Shown: positions 1-10,310, counted from the stretch's first letter. The stretch is DNA of 64,000 nt from Flavobacterium sp. NKUCC04_CG (GCF_019345525.1 NZ_JAHKRA010000001.1:310001-374000), one strand, 5' to 3'. The notes: generated by a model not told the origin, from the sequence alone. Program-made: numbers and translations.

Positions 1-964
1 CAAAAGCTTCGTCTAAGTCGCGCTCTGCTATCATTATTGCACCGTTTTTAGAAACAATACTTTGAGCATTTTTTGTCTGATGATCCTCGGCAACATTCGG
101 AGAAGGAATAAACAAAACCGGTTTTCCGACTATGCTTAATTCCGAAACAGAAGATGCCCCTGCTCTGGAAATAATAATATCCGCCGCAGCAAATACCAAA
201 TCCATACGATCTATAAAATCCAATACCCGAACATCTTTAGACTCAAAACGCTGGTACTCGTCTTTGTAGAATTTACCACACTGCCAAATCACTTGTAAAT
301 GTTCGTGTTTTAATTTAGGCAACTGCTCTTCAATCAATTGATTGATTCGTCTAGCACCCAAACTCCCCCCCAACACCAATACGGTTTTTTTTGCGGGATT
401 TAACTTAAAATAAACCAAAGCCTCTTCGCGCTTGGATGTTATTTCCAATAAATCTTGTCGTACAGGATTTCCCGTTTTAACCAGTTTATTCACATCGAAA
501 AAACGCTCCAAACCATCATAAGCCACACATATCTTTACCGCCTTGTGAGCTAACATTTTATTGGTAATTCCCGGATAAGAATTTTGCTCTTGAATCAAGG
601 TCGGAATCCCCATAGAAGCAGCAACTTTTACTACGGCTCCACTAGCAAAACCGCCAGTTCCAATCACCATATCAGGTTTAAAAGCTTTGATGATTTTTCT
701 GGATTTCAGTAAGCTCGACAAAAACTTAATCGGAAACATCAAATTGTCTGCCGTGAGCCGACGCTGTATTCCGGAAATCCAAAGACCCTCAATCGGATAA
801 CCCGCTGCAGGAACTTTTTGCATCTCCATCTTATCACGTGCTCCAACAAACAAGATTTCCGCATTCGAGAATCGAGATTTTAATTCGTTAGCAATAGCAA
901 TAGCGGGATAGATGTGTCCACCTGTCCCACCACCGCTAATAATAAATCTAGGATTCTCTTTCAT
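1..964 (-). CDS. murG: MurG, lipid II-forming GlcNAc transferase (3' end outside window)
   Basis: Adds GlcNAc from UDP-GlcNAc to lipid I on the inner face of the cytoplasmic membrane, making lipid II. My translation starts at ATG 964-962 and runs off the left edge without a stop, so the C-terminus is missing. The N-terminal glycine-rich loop [12 protein letters not shown] is the family signature, and a second GT-B element, [13 protein letters not shown], follows at about residue 185. The acceptor-domain stretch with GTGGFASG is also present. It is the last dcw gene visible here, downstream of ftsW. The start codon lies inside the first copy of a 93-bp tandem repeat, which is unusual. Confidence 0.97.
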   Translation of the reverse strand, partial: MKENPRFIISGGGTGGHIYPAIAIANELKSRFSNAEILFVGARDKMEMQKVPAAGYPIEGLWISGIQRRLTADNLMFPIKFLSSLLKSRKIIKAFKPDMVIGTGGFASGAVVKVAASMGIPTLIQEQNSYPGITNKMLAHKAVKICVAYDGLERFFDVNKLVKTGNPVRQDLLEITSKREEALVYFKLNPAKKTVLVLGGSLGARRINQLIEEQLPKLKHEHLQVIWQCGKFYKDEYQRFESKDVRVLDFIDRMDLVFAAADIIISRAGASSVSELSIVGKPVLFIPSPNVAEDHQTKNAQSIVSKNGAIMIAERDLDEAF

Positions 965-1191
965 TTGTCTTTAATATTTTTACACTTCGGTCAAATGCAA
1001 TCGCCTTTATATAAGTTCCGCTTACGACCAATCAATTAGCATTTATGGCGATGCCATTTGTCTTTAATATTTTTACACTTCGGTCAAATGCAATCGCCTT
1101 TATATAAGTTCCGCTTACGACCAATCAATTAGCATTTATGGCGATGCCATTTGTATTTAATATTTTTACACTTCGGTCAAATGCAATCGCC
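962..1191. repeat. 93-bp tandem repeat between ftsW and murG
   Basis: Two full 93-bp units (962-1054, 1055-1147) are followed by a partial third copy (1148-1191) that differs by one base at 1155 and diverges after CAATCGCC. The leftmost unit begins with the murG start codon, so each unit carries a copy of the murG start region. In the upstream copies that ATG is followed by ATG GCA TCG CCA TAA, a four-codon ORF. Arms GGCGATGCCATTTG (1047-1060, 1140-1153) and CAAATGCAATCGCC (1085-1098, 1178-1191) form imperfect hairpins with 24-nt loops. It probably arose by duplication of the murG leader. Confidence 0.95.
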
Positions 1192-1242
1192 GTTTGATAA
1201 ATACTGTTCCTTACTAACTATAGTACTTACGACAATATCACT

Positions 1243-2538
1243 TTATTTATTTCGAACAGCATCCATTGGATTACCATCCGATTCATTAACCGCATCCAAT
1301 TCGGCTAAAGCCAATTGTTGCTCTTTCATATGTTTTAATAAAAGCTCTTGTAATGCTTTTTCTTTTTCTTCTTTTTCTAATTCTTCCAATTTGATTTCCT
1401 CTTCCTTCTTAGTAACACTGAGAATGATTCCCAAAGAAATACAAGTCATCCAAATCGAGGTTCCACCACTACTTACTAAGGGTAAAGTCTGACCTGTGGT
1501 TGGCAATAATTCTACCGCAACACCCATATTAATCAGCGCTTGGAATATGATATAAAATCCCAATCCAACCACCAACAACTTTCCAAACATGGTTGGGGCT
1601 TTATGCGAAGCTCGTAAGAAGCGAAAAAACAGACAGAGGTAGGCAAATAAAATAGCAAATCCGCCAATCATACCATATTCCTCTACGATAATCGCATATA
1701 TAAAATCCGAAGACGATTGTGGTAAAAAGTTTTTCTGAACACTTTTACCCGGGCCTAAACCACTTAATCCTCCTGTTGCAATAGCAATTTTGGCGTTTTC
1801 GATCTGATAGACATCTACATTCTCATGATCTGCCGCCGTAAATCTATCGATACGACTCAACCAGGTATCAACCCTATTGGGCATCACCGAAGGAAAAGCT
1901 TTGGCTACCAAGAAAAACATCATCAATGCCGCCAAGCCCGTAGCGCAGATTACAGCCAAATATTTAATTGGATACCTTCCAACATATACCAGCATACAAA
2001 CCATTACAAAAATAAGCGCCGCTGTAGATAAATTGGAAGGCAAAATTAGACCAACCACTATAAATACAGGTGCCCACAACCACATTAATGACGATTTAAA
2101 CGTGATTACTTTATTTTCAAAATTAGCCAAATACTGAGCCACATAAACCATAAGTACTACCGACGCCACCGACGAGGTTTGGATACTTACGTTTACAAAG
2201 GGAATATTGACCCATCTATTCGCATTGGCACCTCCAATAGTTTTACCTTGAAAAGCAGTAAGCATCAATAAGATAATCACAAAAATCATCGCAAAAAAAG
2301 AAATAGCCCTAAAGCGATGGTAAGGCATTCTATGTACAAAATATAAGGCGCACATTCCGATAGACAAATGGACTAAGTGCTTAAACAAATAACCCGCTGT
2401 CGTCGTTCCAGCTCCAACCGTATAGACAAGATTGGTACTCGCACTAAAAACAGGCATAAACGAAAACATAGCCAATAGAAAAACTAATGCCCAAATGATT
2501 TTATCGCCTTTTAAATGTGAGAGAATTTCCTTCATCAT
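1243..2538 (-). CDS. ftsW: FtsW, SEDS-family septal peptidoglycan glycosyltransferase
   Basis: Polytopic membrane protein of 431 residues in the FtsW/RodA/SpoVE family, which polymerises lipid II at the septum with its cognate class B PBP (FtsI, encoded in the same operon). About ten hydrophobic segments are visible. Typical SEDS elements include the loop GLSGLGPGKSVQKNFLPQ and, near the end, PTTGQTLPLVSSGG. The C-terminus, after about residue 375, is a charged Glu/Lys-rich tail likely to be cytoplasmic. Two consecutive ATGs are possible starts. It lies 12 bp after murD, and the repeat array separates it from murG. Confidence 0.97.
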   Translation of the reverse strand: MMKEILSHLKGDKIIWALVFLLAMFSFMPVFSASTNLVYTVGAGTTTAGYLFKHLVHLSIGMCALYFVHRMPYHRFRAISFFAMIFVIILLMLTAFQGKTIGGANANRWVNIPFVNVSIQTSSVASVVLMVYVAQYLANFENKVITFKSSLMWLWAPVFIVVGLILPSNLSTAALIFVMVCMLVYVGRYPIKYLAVICATGLAALMMFFLVAKAFPSVMPNRVDTWLSRIDRFTAADHENVDVYQIENAKIAIATGGLSGLGPGKSVQKNFLPQSSSDFIYAIIVEEYGMIGGFAILFAYLCLFFRFLRASHKAPTMFGKLLVVGLGFYIIFQALINMGVAVELLPTTGQTLPLVSSGGTSIWMTCISLGIILSVTKKEEEIKLEELEKEEKEKALQELLLKHMKEQQLALAELDAVNESDGNPMDAVRNK

Positions 2539-2550
2539 ACTTTATTATAA

Positions 2551-3885
2551 TTACAAATTTTGTACGGCTTGTTTGAATTGATTTCCACGATCTTCATAAC
2601 TGCTAAACAAATCAAAGCTCGCACAAGCAGGAGATAATAAAACCGTATCACCATCTTCCGAAAGTTTGGCTGCAATTTTCACCGCTTCGTCCATACTTGT
2701 AGTTTCTACAAAAACATCTACTACATTTTTATATGCCGCTTTTATTTTCTCGTTGTCTACTCCCAGACAAACGATACTTTTTACTTTTTCGCGAACTAAC
2801 GACATCAACTCGTCGTAATCATTTCCTTTGTCAACACCACCTACTATCCAAACCGTTGGTGTTTTCATGCTTTCCAAAGCATAAAAAGTGGCATTGATAT
2901 TAGTTGCTTTAGAATCGTTGACATACTGTACATTTTTAATCTTTAGCACTTTTTCTAAACGATGTTCTACCGCTTGAAAATCAGATAAACTCTCTCTAAT
3001 CGTTTGTTTTCTAATTCGCATCAATTGCGCTACTGTAGTTGCTGCCATAGCATTCTTTACGTTGTGTTTACCCTCTAAAGAAATATCGTTAATTGCCATA
3101 ATGATCTGTTCGTTGTTGCTATTCGCTATTATATTTTCATCGCTTACATAAGCGCCTGTTATCTGTTCATTTATCAAAGAAAATGGTATTTTCTTTGCTT
3201 TTATATTATGGTTCGCCAACCACTTTGCAATCTCCACATCATCCGCATCATAAATCAGATAATCATCTACTGTCTGATTCATCGTTATTCGAAATTTAGC
3301 GTCGATATACTCTTGATAGTCGTAATGGTAACGATCTAAATGATCGGGACTCAAATTGGTAATAACTGCAATATGCGGTCTGTATTCCTCAATTCCATCC
3401 AATTGAAAACTACTCAACTCCAAAACGTATGTTTTATTCGGGTCCTCAGCCACTTGTTTGGCGAAACTGTCCCCGATGTTTCCAGCAACAACCGCATTTA
3501 AACCCCCTCTTTTTAAAAGATGTGCGGTTAACATGGTCGTTGTTGTTTTACCATTACTACCCGTAATGGCAATAGTAGGTTGTTTACAAAACGGATACGC
3601 AAATTCTATTTCAGATATTATTTTAATTCCGCTGTCTTTTATTTTTACAATAATTGGGGCTTTGTCAGGAATACCAGGGCTTTTTACTACCACATCAGCC
3701 GACAAAATAATGTCTGCAGTATGTTGCTGTTCTTCCCAAGAGATCTGATGTTGCTCGAGTACAACTTTATATTTGTCTGCAATTTTTCCAAAATCGGATA
3801 CAAACACATCAAAACCTTGTTGAATCGCCAATATGGCGGTTCCAACACCACTTTCTCCTCCTCCTAAAATGACTAGCCTTTTCAT
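2551..3885 (-). CDS. murD: MurD, UDP-MurNAc-L-Ala:D-Glu ligase
   Basis: Cytoplasmic ATP-dependent ligase adding D-glutamate to UDP-MurNAc-L-alanine. At 444 residues it has the usual length. An N-terminal UDP-binding Rossmann element (LVILGGGESGVGTAIL) is followed by the Mur-ligase P-loop ITGSNGKTTTTML near residue 110. The central ELSSFQLD and NLSPDHLDRY motifs and a C-terminal ligase domain containing NDSKATN and LLSPACASFD complete the family pattern. One nucleotide separates it from mraY, indicating translational coupling within the dcw operon. Confidence 0.97.
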   Translation of the reverse strand: MKRLVILGGGESGVGTAILAIQQGFDVFVSDFGKIADKYKVVLEQHQISWEEQQHTADIILSADVVVKSPGIPDKAPIIVKIKDSGIKIISEIEFAYPFCKQPTIAITGSNGKTTTTMLTAHLLKRGGLNAVVAGNIGDSFAKQVAEDPNKTYVLELSSFQLDGIEEYRPHIAVITNLSPDHLDRYHYDYQEYIDAKFRITMNQTVDDYLIYDADDVEIAKWLANHNIKAKKIPFSLINEQITGAYVSDENIIANSNNEQIIMAINDISLEGKHNVKNAMAATTVAQLMRIRKQTIRESLSDFQAVEHRLEKVLKIKNVQYVNDSKATNINATFYALESMKTPTVWIVGGVDKGNDYDELMSLVREKVKSIVCLGVDNEKIKAAYKNVVDVFVETTSMDEAVKIAAKLSEDGDTVLLSPACASFDLFSSYEDRGNQFKQAVQNL

Positions 3886-3886
3886 C

Positions 3887-5095
3887 TTATCTCAGTTTTA
3901 GTGATACCAAACAAAATATGCCTAATAAAATGGCTATAATCCAGAAACGCGTCACAATTTTACTTTCGTGATAGCCCTTTTTTTGAAAATGATGATGCAA
4001 AGGAGCCATTAAAAAGATTCGTCTGCCCTCGCCAAATTTTCGTTTGGTGTATTTAAAATAGCCCACTTGCACTACTACAGATAGATTCTCCGCTAAAAAA
4101 ACACCGCATAAAACGGGAATTAATAGTTCTTTCCTAACTGCTATAGCCAATACGGCTATAATTCCACCTATGGTTAAACTTCCCGTATCTCCCATAAATA
4201 CTTGTGCGGGAAAAGTATTGTACCACAGAAACCCGACGAGTGCGCCGACAAATGCGGCTATAAACACCGTCATTTCTCCGGAGTTGGGGATATACATAAT
4301 ATTGAGGTAGTTCGAAAAAATAACGTTACCTGAAATAAATGCAAAGATTCCCAAAACCAGCACGGATATGGCCGAGGTTCCTGCCGCCAACCCGTCTATA
4401 CCATCAGTTAAATTTGCTCCGTTGGAAACGGCCGTAACTATAAAAATTACAATAGGAATAAATATCAGCCAAGCTAATTTTTCATATCCATCTCCCATCC
4501 ACGCCAAAACTTTACCGTAATCAAATTCATTATTTTTTAAAAAAGGAATAGTGGTAGCTGTCGATTTTACGTCGTATTTGCTCACTTCGGCATGCACAGC
4601 TACATTGGTAGGAGTTTCACGAACCGTTACACTCGGATGAAAATACAATACCGAACCCACCAACAAACCCAAACCAATTTGACCGATAACCTTAAAACGT
4701 CCCTTTAAACCTTCTTTGTCTTTTTTAAATACTTTGATATAATCATCTAAAAAACCAATTGCTCCCATCCACAGGGTGGTTACAATGAGCAATAAGACAT
4801 AAATATTATCCAATCTCGCGAACAACAATACTGGAATCAATGTTGAAATAATAATAATTACCCCGCCCATAGTCGGTGTACCTGATTTCTCTTTTTGCCC
4901 TTCTAATCCCAATTCTCTGACTGTTTCACCTATTTGCTGTTTATGCAAAAAATTGATGATTCGCTTTCCATAGATAATCGAAATCAACAACGAGAAGATG
5001 ATCGCCATTCCAGAACGAAAGGTGATGTATTGAAAAACTCCTGTTCCCGGAATCTTGAAAAAATGGTCTAAATATTGAAACAGATAATACAGCAT
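3887..5095 (-). CDS. mraY: MraY, phospho-MurNAc-pentapeptide translocase
   Basis: Integral membrane enzyme that transfers phospho-MurNAc-pentapeptide to undecaprenyl phosphate, forming lipid I. Motifs seen include GTPTMGG, the aspartates of FLDDYIK, the [10 protein letters not shown] loop and the C-terminal HHHFQKKG. At 402 residues it is about 40 longer than the E. coli enzyme. The extra length is a hydrophilic insert at roughly residues 155-200, between membrane helices, which fits the longer MraY seen in Bacteroidota. It sits 6 bp after murE. Confidence 0.97.
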   Translation of the reverse strand: MLYYLFQYLDHFFKIPGTGVFQYITFRSGMAIIFSLLISIIYGKRIINFLHKQQIGETVRELGLEGQKEKSGTPTMGGVIIIISTLIPVLLFARLDNIYVLLLIVTTLWMGAIGFLDDYIKVFKKDKEGLKGRFKVIGQIGLGLLVGSVLYFHPSVTVRETPTNVAVHAEVSKYDVKSTATTIPFLKNNEFDYGKVLAWMGDGYEKLAWLIFIPIVIFIVTAVSNGANLTDGIDGLAAGTSAISVLVLGIFAFISGNVIFSNYLNIMYIPNSGEMTVFIAAFVGALVGFLWYNTFPAQVFMGDTGSLTIGGIIAVLAIAVRKELLIPVLCGVFLAENLSVVVQVGYFKYTKRKFGEGRRIFLMAPLHHHFQKKGYHESKIVTRFWIIAILLGIFCLVSLKLR

Positions 5096-5101
5096 ACTTT
5101 A

Positions 5102-6562
5102 TTATTTACTTAATTGTTCTAGATATTCCTTAACGATCAAAAGGTCGTTGAAGTCTGTACGTACTCCTTCGATTTCTTGATAGGTTTCGTGCCCTTTACC
5201 TGCAATCAAAATGATATCGCCATTTTGAGCCAATTGACAGGCGGTTTTAATCGCTTGTCTTCGGTCTTCAATAATCATGACTTTCTTTTGATTTTGTGGT
5301 TCTACTCCTTGTTCCATTTCTCTAAGAATCTCATTAGGGTCTTCGAATCGTGGATTGTCAGAAGTCAAAATCACTTTATTACTCTCCTCAGTGGCTATTT
5401 GTGCCATCACAGGTCTTTTTGTTTTATCTCTATTTCCGCCACAACCAACTACCGAAATCAAGGTTTCGTTATAAGTCCGTATCGAGTTAATGGTTTTGAT
5501 AACATTGTCCAAAGCATCCGGAGTATGAGCATAGTCCACTATAGCTGTAATTTGATTTACAACGATATATTGAAAACGCCCTGCCACACTTTGAAGCTTG
5601 CTTATTTCTACCAAAACCGCTTCTTCCGACACGCCCAATTCAATTGCTGCTGCATAAACCGCCAATAGGTTATAAGCATTAAAATCACCTATTAATTGAA
5701 CCCAAATTTCTTTGCCGTTGATTCGCATCAACATACCCGAAAATTGGCTTTCCAAAATCGCAGCTCTATAATCTGCCATCGATTTTAACGCATAGGTCTT
5801 AACCTTAGCAGTAGTGTTTTGAACCATGATTGGTCCATTTTTATCGTCTTGATTGGTTATTGCAAAAGCCGTTTTGGGCAATTGATCAAAAAATATCTTT
5901 TTTGCATCTCGATATTCTGCAAAGGTTTTGTGGTAATCTAAATGATCATGTGAAAGGTTCGTAAAAATACCTCCTTCAAATCGCAAAGCACTCGTTCTCT
6001 TTTGAACGATACCGTGTGAACTCACCTCCATAAAACAATATTCACAACCCGCCTCAACCATTTTATGCAACCAACGATTAATCGCAATGGAATCTGGAGT
6101 AGTATGACTGGCTTCAAAATCAGCCTTGCCTACGGTTACTTTAACCGTCGACAACAAACCTACTTGATATCCCAGATTGGTAAACAAATGATACAACAAA
6201 GAAGCAACAGTGGTTTTACCATTGGTCCCCGTTACACCAACTAATTTTAACTTTGTTGACGGATTATCATAAAAATTATCTGCCATTTGAGCCACAGCCA
6301 AATGCGTATCAAGTACCTGCACATAGGTAATGCCCGAAATGACTTCTGCGGGAATTACCTCGCATAAAACAGCACAAGCTCCTCCAGCAATCGCCTTCTG
6401 AATAAAATCATGCCCATCTACTTGCGTTCCTTTTATCGCAATAAAAACCGAGGTAGCTGTTACATCTCTCGAATCGAAAGTCAGGTGATCAATATCCATA
6501 AAGGTGTTACCCAAAACGGATTCGATGCCTACTTTGTACAATATGTCTTTTAACTGTTTCAC
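5102..6562 (-). CDS. murE: MurE, UDP-MurNAc-tripeptide synthetase
   Basis: Adds the third amino acid to UDP-MurNAc-L-Ala-D-Glu. It shows the P-loop GVTGTNGKTT, the sequence NLSHDHLDYH, and DNPR within LTSDNPRFEDP, the motif associated with meso-diaminopimelate specificity. The start is GTG at 6562-6560, overlapping the ftsI stop as GTGA, a coupling arrangement. The next in-frame Met would remove the conserved N-terminus KQLKDILYKV. Length (486) is normal. Confidence 0.96.
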   Translation of the reverse strand: MKQLKDILYKVGIESVLGNTFMDIDHLTFDSRDVTATSVFIAIKGTQVDGHDFIQKAIAGGACAVLCEVIPAEVISGITYVQVLDTHLAVAQMADNFYDNPSTKLKLVGVTGTNGKTTVASLLYHLFTNLGYQVGLLSTVKVTVGKADFEASHTTPDSIAINRWLHKMVEAGCEYCFMEVSSHGIVQKRTSALRFEGGIFTNLSHDHLDYHKTFAEYRDAKKIFFDQLPKTAFAITNQDDKNGPIMVQNTTAKVKTYALKSMADYRAAILESQFSGMLMRINGKEIWVQLIGDFNAYNLLAVYAAAIELGVSEEAVLVEISKLQSVAGRFQYIVVNQITAIVDYAHTPDALDNVIKTINSIRTYNETLISVVGCGGNRDKTKRPVMAQIATEESNKVILTSDNPRFEDPNEILREMEQGVEPQNQKKVMIIEDRRQAIKTACQLAQNGDIILIAGKGHETYQEIEGVRTDFNDLLIVKEYLEQLSK

Positions 6563-8559
6563 GATAATTCTAATACAATTGTTTGATTTTTCTCTATGGG
6601 CTGCCCTTCAACTATAGACTGTTTTTTTACTTTTCCAACTCCTCTTGAAACCACTTTTAATCCCATATTTTCCAATAGTGGAATCGCATCCATCACATAC
6701 ATCCCTTTAACATTAGGCATCACAGCCGTGTCTTTTTGTGCTTCACTATAGTAACTGTTGTAATCCTGAACTTGATTCTTGATTACCTCATCTATGTTTT
6801 TTATCTCTTTGGTAAAAGGCACATCTGTAAATATCTTTTGAGCAATCCTCTTAAATACCGGTCCAGCCACATCGGCTCCGTAGTAACTCTTTGCTCTATT
6901 GGGCTTATGAATAACTACTATACACGAATATTTTGGATTAACCGCAGGAAAATAGCCCGCAAAAGACGACGCATAATACATGTCTTTTCCTTTTCCACCA
7001 CCATAATTTACTTGAGCCGTACCCGTTTTACCGGCCATTGAAAAGTTGGGAGAATACAATTTTCTACCTGTTCCCTTTTTAACCACATTGGCCAAAACGG
7101 CTTGAACTTGCGCAATCACTTCCGGAGAAGCAATCTGCGGATTGATAACCTGTTTCTCAAAAACCTCTATGGGTTTATTAAATTCTCTCACTTCTGATAC
7201 AAAAATGGGTTTTACCATTTCTCCATTATTGGCCACAGCATTATATAAGGTAAGTGTCTGTAATGGCGTCACTGACAAACCATATCCGAAAGCCATCCAA
7301 GGCAAAGCAATCCCACTCCATCCTTTAGTACCAGGCTTTGGTATATAAGGCACTCCCTCTCCTTTTAAAGCAATACCCAAAGGTCTATCCATCCCTATTT
7401 TATGCAAATAGTTAGTAAACTGACGTGGATTGTCTTTATAAGCCTCATTGACTGCCTGAGTAATTACCGTATTAGACGAAAGCTCTATACCACGAGCTAA
7501 GGAAATCTTCCCGTAACCGCCCCTTTTGGAATCATTAACTCTTCTTCTATAAAAACTCACAACGCCTTCATGAGTATCAAATACCGTGGCTGTATCTGCT
7601 TTTTTATCTTGCAGCAATGCCAATAAACTCGCTAATTTAAAAGTTGACCCGGGTTCGTGTTTTTCAACTACGGCATAATTGACCGTTTCGTAATAATTCC
7701 CAGTATCTGAACGCCCTAAATTTGAAATTGCCTTAATAGCTCCCGTTGCGGTTTCCATCACAATAACACAACCGTGGTCTGCTTCGTAATACTCCAATTG
7801 CTTTAATAAAGCATGATGGGCAATATCTTGTATATAAACATCAATGGTCGATACAACATCTTTACCATCTTTTGGTTCTACTTCATTTTCGTCGTTAATC
7901 GGTTTATAATGACTACGCGACATTCTTTGCATCATTCGATGTCCGTCTGTACCGTTAAGGTATTGTGAGAAGGCACCTTCTATTCCAACACGTGTAATGG
8001 TTTTATCGTCGTTAATCCGTTCATAGCCAATAGTTCGCTGTGCAATTTTTCCGATAGGATGTTCACGTATCGTCTTTTGTTCCGTAATCATCCCTCCTTT
8101 ATTGGACCCCAGACGAAATAACGGAAATGATTTTATACGTATATATTGGGTATAACTCAATCCACGAGTGATAAAAACATATCTGTTTTTATTTGCTCGT
8201 CCCGTTCTCAACAACACTTCAAAATAACTGGACGGCTTACCCATCATTACGGATAAGGAATCCGATAAGGGTTTTACAAATTTTTCAAAATCCTCTTGTT
8301 TGGATGCCATAGCATCAAAACGAATCGTGTAATTCGGAATTGAAGTCGCTAATAAACTACCGTCTGCAGAATAAATATTCCCGCGATTGGCAGGAATATC
8401 TTCTTTTTTAACGGTATTATCTTTCGCTTTTTGACGTAATTCATCCCCCTCCACATACTGAATATTGACGAGTCGATATACTATCCCAATCACCATTAGC
8501 ACCATGACTAAGGAGACGAGGTATATATTCATATAGATATTTTTATTATCTACTGCCAT
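6559..8559 (-). CDS. ftsI: FtsI/PBP3-type class B transpeptidase with PASTA domain
   Basis: Septal D,D-transpeptidase, anchored by one N-terminal membrane segment (about residues 10-30) with the rest periplasmic. It carries the penicillin-binding triad: the SxxK serine in EPGSTFKLAS, SSN in the second motif, and KTGTAQ. The last ~60 residues (from MPNVKGM) form one PASTA domain. Length is 666. The start overlaps the ftsL-like gene by 10 bp. FtsW from the same operon is the expected partner. Confidence 0.95.
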   Translation of the reverse strand: MAVDNKNIYMNIYLVSLVMVLMVIGIVYRLVNIQYVEGDELRQKAKDNTVKKEDIPANRGNIYSADGSLLATSIPNYTIRFDAMASKQEDFEKFVKPLSDSLSVMMGKPSSYFEVLLRTGRANKNRYVFITRGLSYTQYIRIKSFPLFRLGSNKGGMITEQKTIREHPIGKIAQRTIGYERINDDKTITRVGIEGAFSQYLNGTDGHRMMQRMSRSHYKPINDENEVEPKDGKDVVSTIDVYIQDIAHHALLKQLEYYEADHGCVIVMETATGAIKAISNLGRSDTGNYYETVNYAVVEKHEPGSTFKLASLLALLQDKKADTATVFDTHEGVVSFYRRRVNDSKRGGYGKISLARGIELSSNTVITQAVNEAYKDNPRQFTNYLHKIGMDRPLGIALKGEGVPYIPKPGTKGWSGIALPWMAFGYGLSVTPLQTLTLYNAVANNGEMVKPIFVSEVREFNKPIEVFEKQVINPQIASPEVIAQVQAVLANVVKKGTGRKLYSPNFSMAGKTGTAQVNYGGGKGKDMYYASSFAGYFPAVNPKYSCIVVIHKPNRAKSYYGADVAGPVFKRIAQKIFTDVPFTKEIKNIDEVIKNQVQDYNSYYSEAQKDTAVMPNVKGMYVMDAIPLLENMGLKVVSRGVGKVKKQSIVEGQPIEKNQTIVLELS

Positions 8560-8894
8560 AGCTTAAATATTCCTTTTTTTTCTTCTTGAACTACTTTAAT
8601 CTTTTGCGGCGGAACCTCAGAAGGGAAAATTCCCTTTTCTTCCATTTTTCCAGAAACCGTAGATTCCATTTTCAATTCCATCAATTCTGATCTCGTATCC
8701 ACAAATTCTGATCGCAACTCCTTCACCTCATGGTTCAATTCTGCTATGCGAAAGTTTTTACTTTCATAATAGTGAATATTTGCAATCATGACCAAAGACA
8801 ACACTATGAGATAAATAATAAAAAGCCAGTTTTTCATCGAACTTTCGTCGATTAAGTACTTTGCTCTTATTATATTATATACACTTAATTTCAT
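8550..8894 (-). CDS. FtsL-like cell division protein
   Basis: A 114-residue protein with one transmembrane segment (about residues 21-40, [19 protein letters not shown]), then a heptad-rich coiled-coil stretch (about residues 48-80), then a short basic tail. Position between rsmH and ftsI, size and topology match the FtsL-like proteins of Flavobacteriaceae, which bridge the division complex. Sequence identity with proteobacterial FtsL is too low to see by eye, so the assignment rests on synteny and topology. The symbol is left blank for that reason. Confidence 0.88.
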   Translation of the reverse strand: MKLSVYNIIRAKYLIDESSMKNWLFIIYLIVLSLVMIANIHYYESKNFRIAELNHEVKELRSEFVDTRSELMELKMESTVSGKMEEKGIFPSEVPPQKIKVVQEEKKGIFKLWQ

Positions 8895-8905
8895 GTGCTA
8901 CCTCC

Positions 8906-9814
8906 TTATTTCTTTTCTGCTATTCTTAGTTTTGCAGAACGTGCCCGATTATTTATTCGTATTTCTTCTGCGGAGGGAACTATTAATTTCCCCAATTGCT
9001 TTAATGGAACTTCAAATCGTCCATAAAAATCTTTTTCCGGCTCTCCTTCAAACATACCGTTTTTCATAAAACGCTTAACCAGTCGGTCCTCTAAAGAGTG
9101 GTAAGAAATAATGCTTAACCTTCCTCCAGGTTTTAATAATTCCTCACTTTCTTCCAACATCTCCTTGAGTACATCAATTTCTTGATTAACCTCTATACGG
9201 ATAGCTTGGTATATTTGCGCCAATATTTTATGGCTTTTGTGATTCGGTAAAAAACGAGCCAAAATCTCTTTGAGCAGTTCTGAATTTTTAATTTCATTTT
9301 CCTTTCTTGCTTCAACTATCACACTCGCCATCGCACCAGCATTGTTGAGCTCACCATAATCTGCCAGAACTCTTTTGATTTCTGCTTCTGTATATTCGTT
9401 AACGACATTAAAAGCTGTAATTCCACCCGACTGATTCATTCTCATATCCAATTCTGCCTCAAAACGCGTTGAAAAGCCGCGCTCAGCCACATCAAATTGA
9501 TGGGAAGAAACACCCAAGTCACCCAAAATTCCATCCACTTCTTTAATACCATAAAAACGCAGGTATCTTTTTATAAAGCGAAAATTCTGATTGATCAACG
9601 TAAATCGACTATCGTCGATTGCATTTTCCAAAGCATCGGTATCTTGATCAAAAGCAAATAGTTTTCCATTTTCTCCCAATCGACTTAGAATTTCCTTAGA
9701 ATGACCTCCGCCACCAAAAGTTACATCTACATAAACACCGTCAGGCTTGATTGCCAAACCATCTACACTCTCTTTTAATAAAACCGGATTGTGATACTCG
9801 TTCTCGTTACTCAT
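8906..9814 (-). CDS. rsmH: RsmH, 16S rRNA (cytosine1402-N4)-methyltransferase
   Basis: SAM-dependent methyltransferase of the MraW/RsmH family acting on C1402 of 16S rRNA. Motif I is DVTFGGGGHSKEIL, followed by AFDQDTDAL, GDLGVSSHQFD and, near the C-terminus, SYHSLEDRLVKRFM. Length is 302. The start overlaps the mraZ stop region by 8 bp, and the ftsL-like gene follows after 11 bp. This is the standard second position of the dcw cluster. Confidence 0.97.
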   Translation of the reverse strand: MSNENEYHNPVLLKESVDGLAIKPDGVYVDVTFGGGGHSKEILSRLGENGKLFAFDQDTDALENAIDDSRFTLINQNFRFIKRYLRFYGIKEVDGILGDLGVSSHQFDVAERGFSTRFEAELDMRMNQSGGITAFNVVNEYTEAEIKRVLADYGELNNAGAMASVIVEARKENEIKNSELLKEILARFLPNHKSHKILAQIYQAIRIEVNQEIDVLKEMLEESEELLKPGGRLSIISYHSLEDRLVKRFMKNGMFEGEPEKDFYGRFEVPLKQLGKLIVPSAEEIRINNRARSAKLRIAEKK

Positions 9815-10265
9815 CTAAATTCATATTTCCCATTACTTCTTCTGCCAAGGCACCAAAATCAAAATCATCATTGTTTAATGCCGCTTCGTATAAGTTCTTA
9901 TCCCATATTTCGATAATATTCACTTTGGAAGACAAAACCAGGTCTTTCGATATTTTTGCGAACTCCACCAAGTCTTTCGACACTAATAACCGTCCAGCAT
10001 CGTCAATTTCAACCATTTTTACACCCGCCATAAACTTGCGGATAAAATCATTATTCTTCTTTACAAAGCGGTTGAGACCATTGATTTTTGCCATCATCAA
10101 ATTCCACTCACCCATAGGCCAAAGCTCCAAACAAGGTTCAAAAACTGAGCGCTTTAGCACAAAACCATCGGCTATAGCCGGTAGCTGCTTCTTCAGAGAA
10201 GCAGGAACCGACACCCGTCCTTTGGCGTCTATTTTACACTCGTATGTCCCAATTATTGAAGTCAA
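9807..10265 (-). CDS. mraZ: MraZ, dcw-operon transcriptional regulator
   Basis: A 152-residue protein with two AbrB-like SpoVT repeats: the first begins GTYECKIDAKGRVSVPA, the second contains KMVEIDDAGRLLVSKDL. The family binds direct repeats upstream of its own operon and represses it. No ATG precedes the conserved GTYECK segment. The only suitable start is TTG at 10265-10263, so a TTG start is inferred. It is the first gene of the operon. The GTGG boxes upstream (10311-10358) fit its expected operator. Confidence 0.95.
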   Translation of the reverse strand: MTSIIGTYECKIDAKGRVSVPASLKKQLPAIADGFVLKRSVFEPCLELWPMGEWNLMMAKINGLNRFVKKNNDFIRKFMAGVKMVEIDDAGRLLVSKDLVEFAKISKDLVLSSKVNIIEIWDKNLYEAALNNDDFDFGALAEEVMGNMNLDE

Positions 10266-10290
10266 AAGTTGATTTGATTTGATTTAATAG

Positions 10291-10298
10291 CAAATGTA
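10291..10298 (-). promoter_or_regulatory. -7 promoter element of the dcw operon
   Basis: Reading the minus strand, TACATTTG matches the Bacteroidota -7 consensus TAnnTTTG, placing transcription start about 20 nt before the mraZ TTG. No TTG -33 element is visible at the usual distance; the region is occupied by GTGG repeats instead. Confidence 0.7.
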
Positions 10299-10310
10299 GG
10301 TATTTTTTTA

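Noticed and set aside
962..1191. 93-bp array as an in-frame N-terminal extension of MurG
   Set aside because: Although 93 is divisible by three, an in-frame TAA lies three codons before the murG ATG.
1151..1492. Plus-strand ORF across the repeat and the ftsW 3' end
   Set aside because: It is the antisense shadow of ftsW and repeat DNA, with no recognisable protein features.
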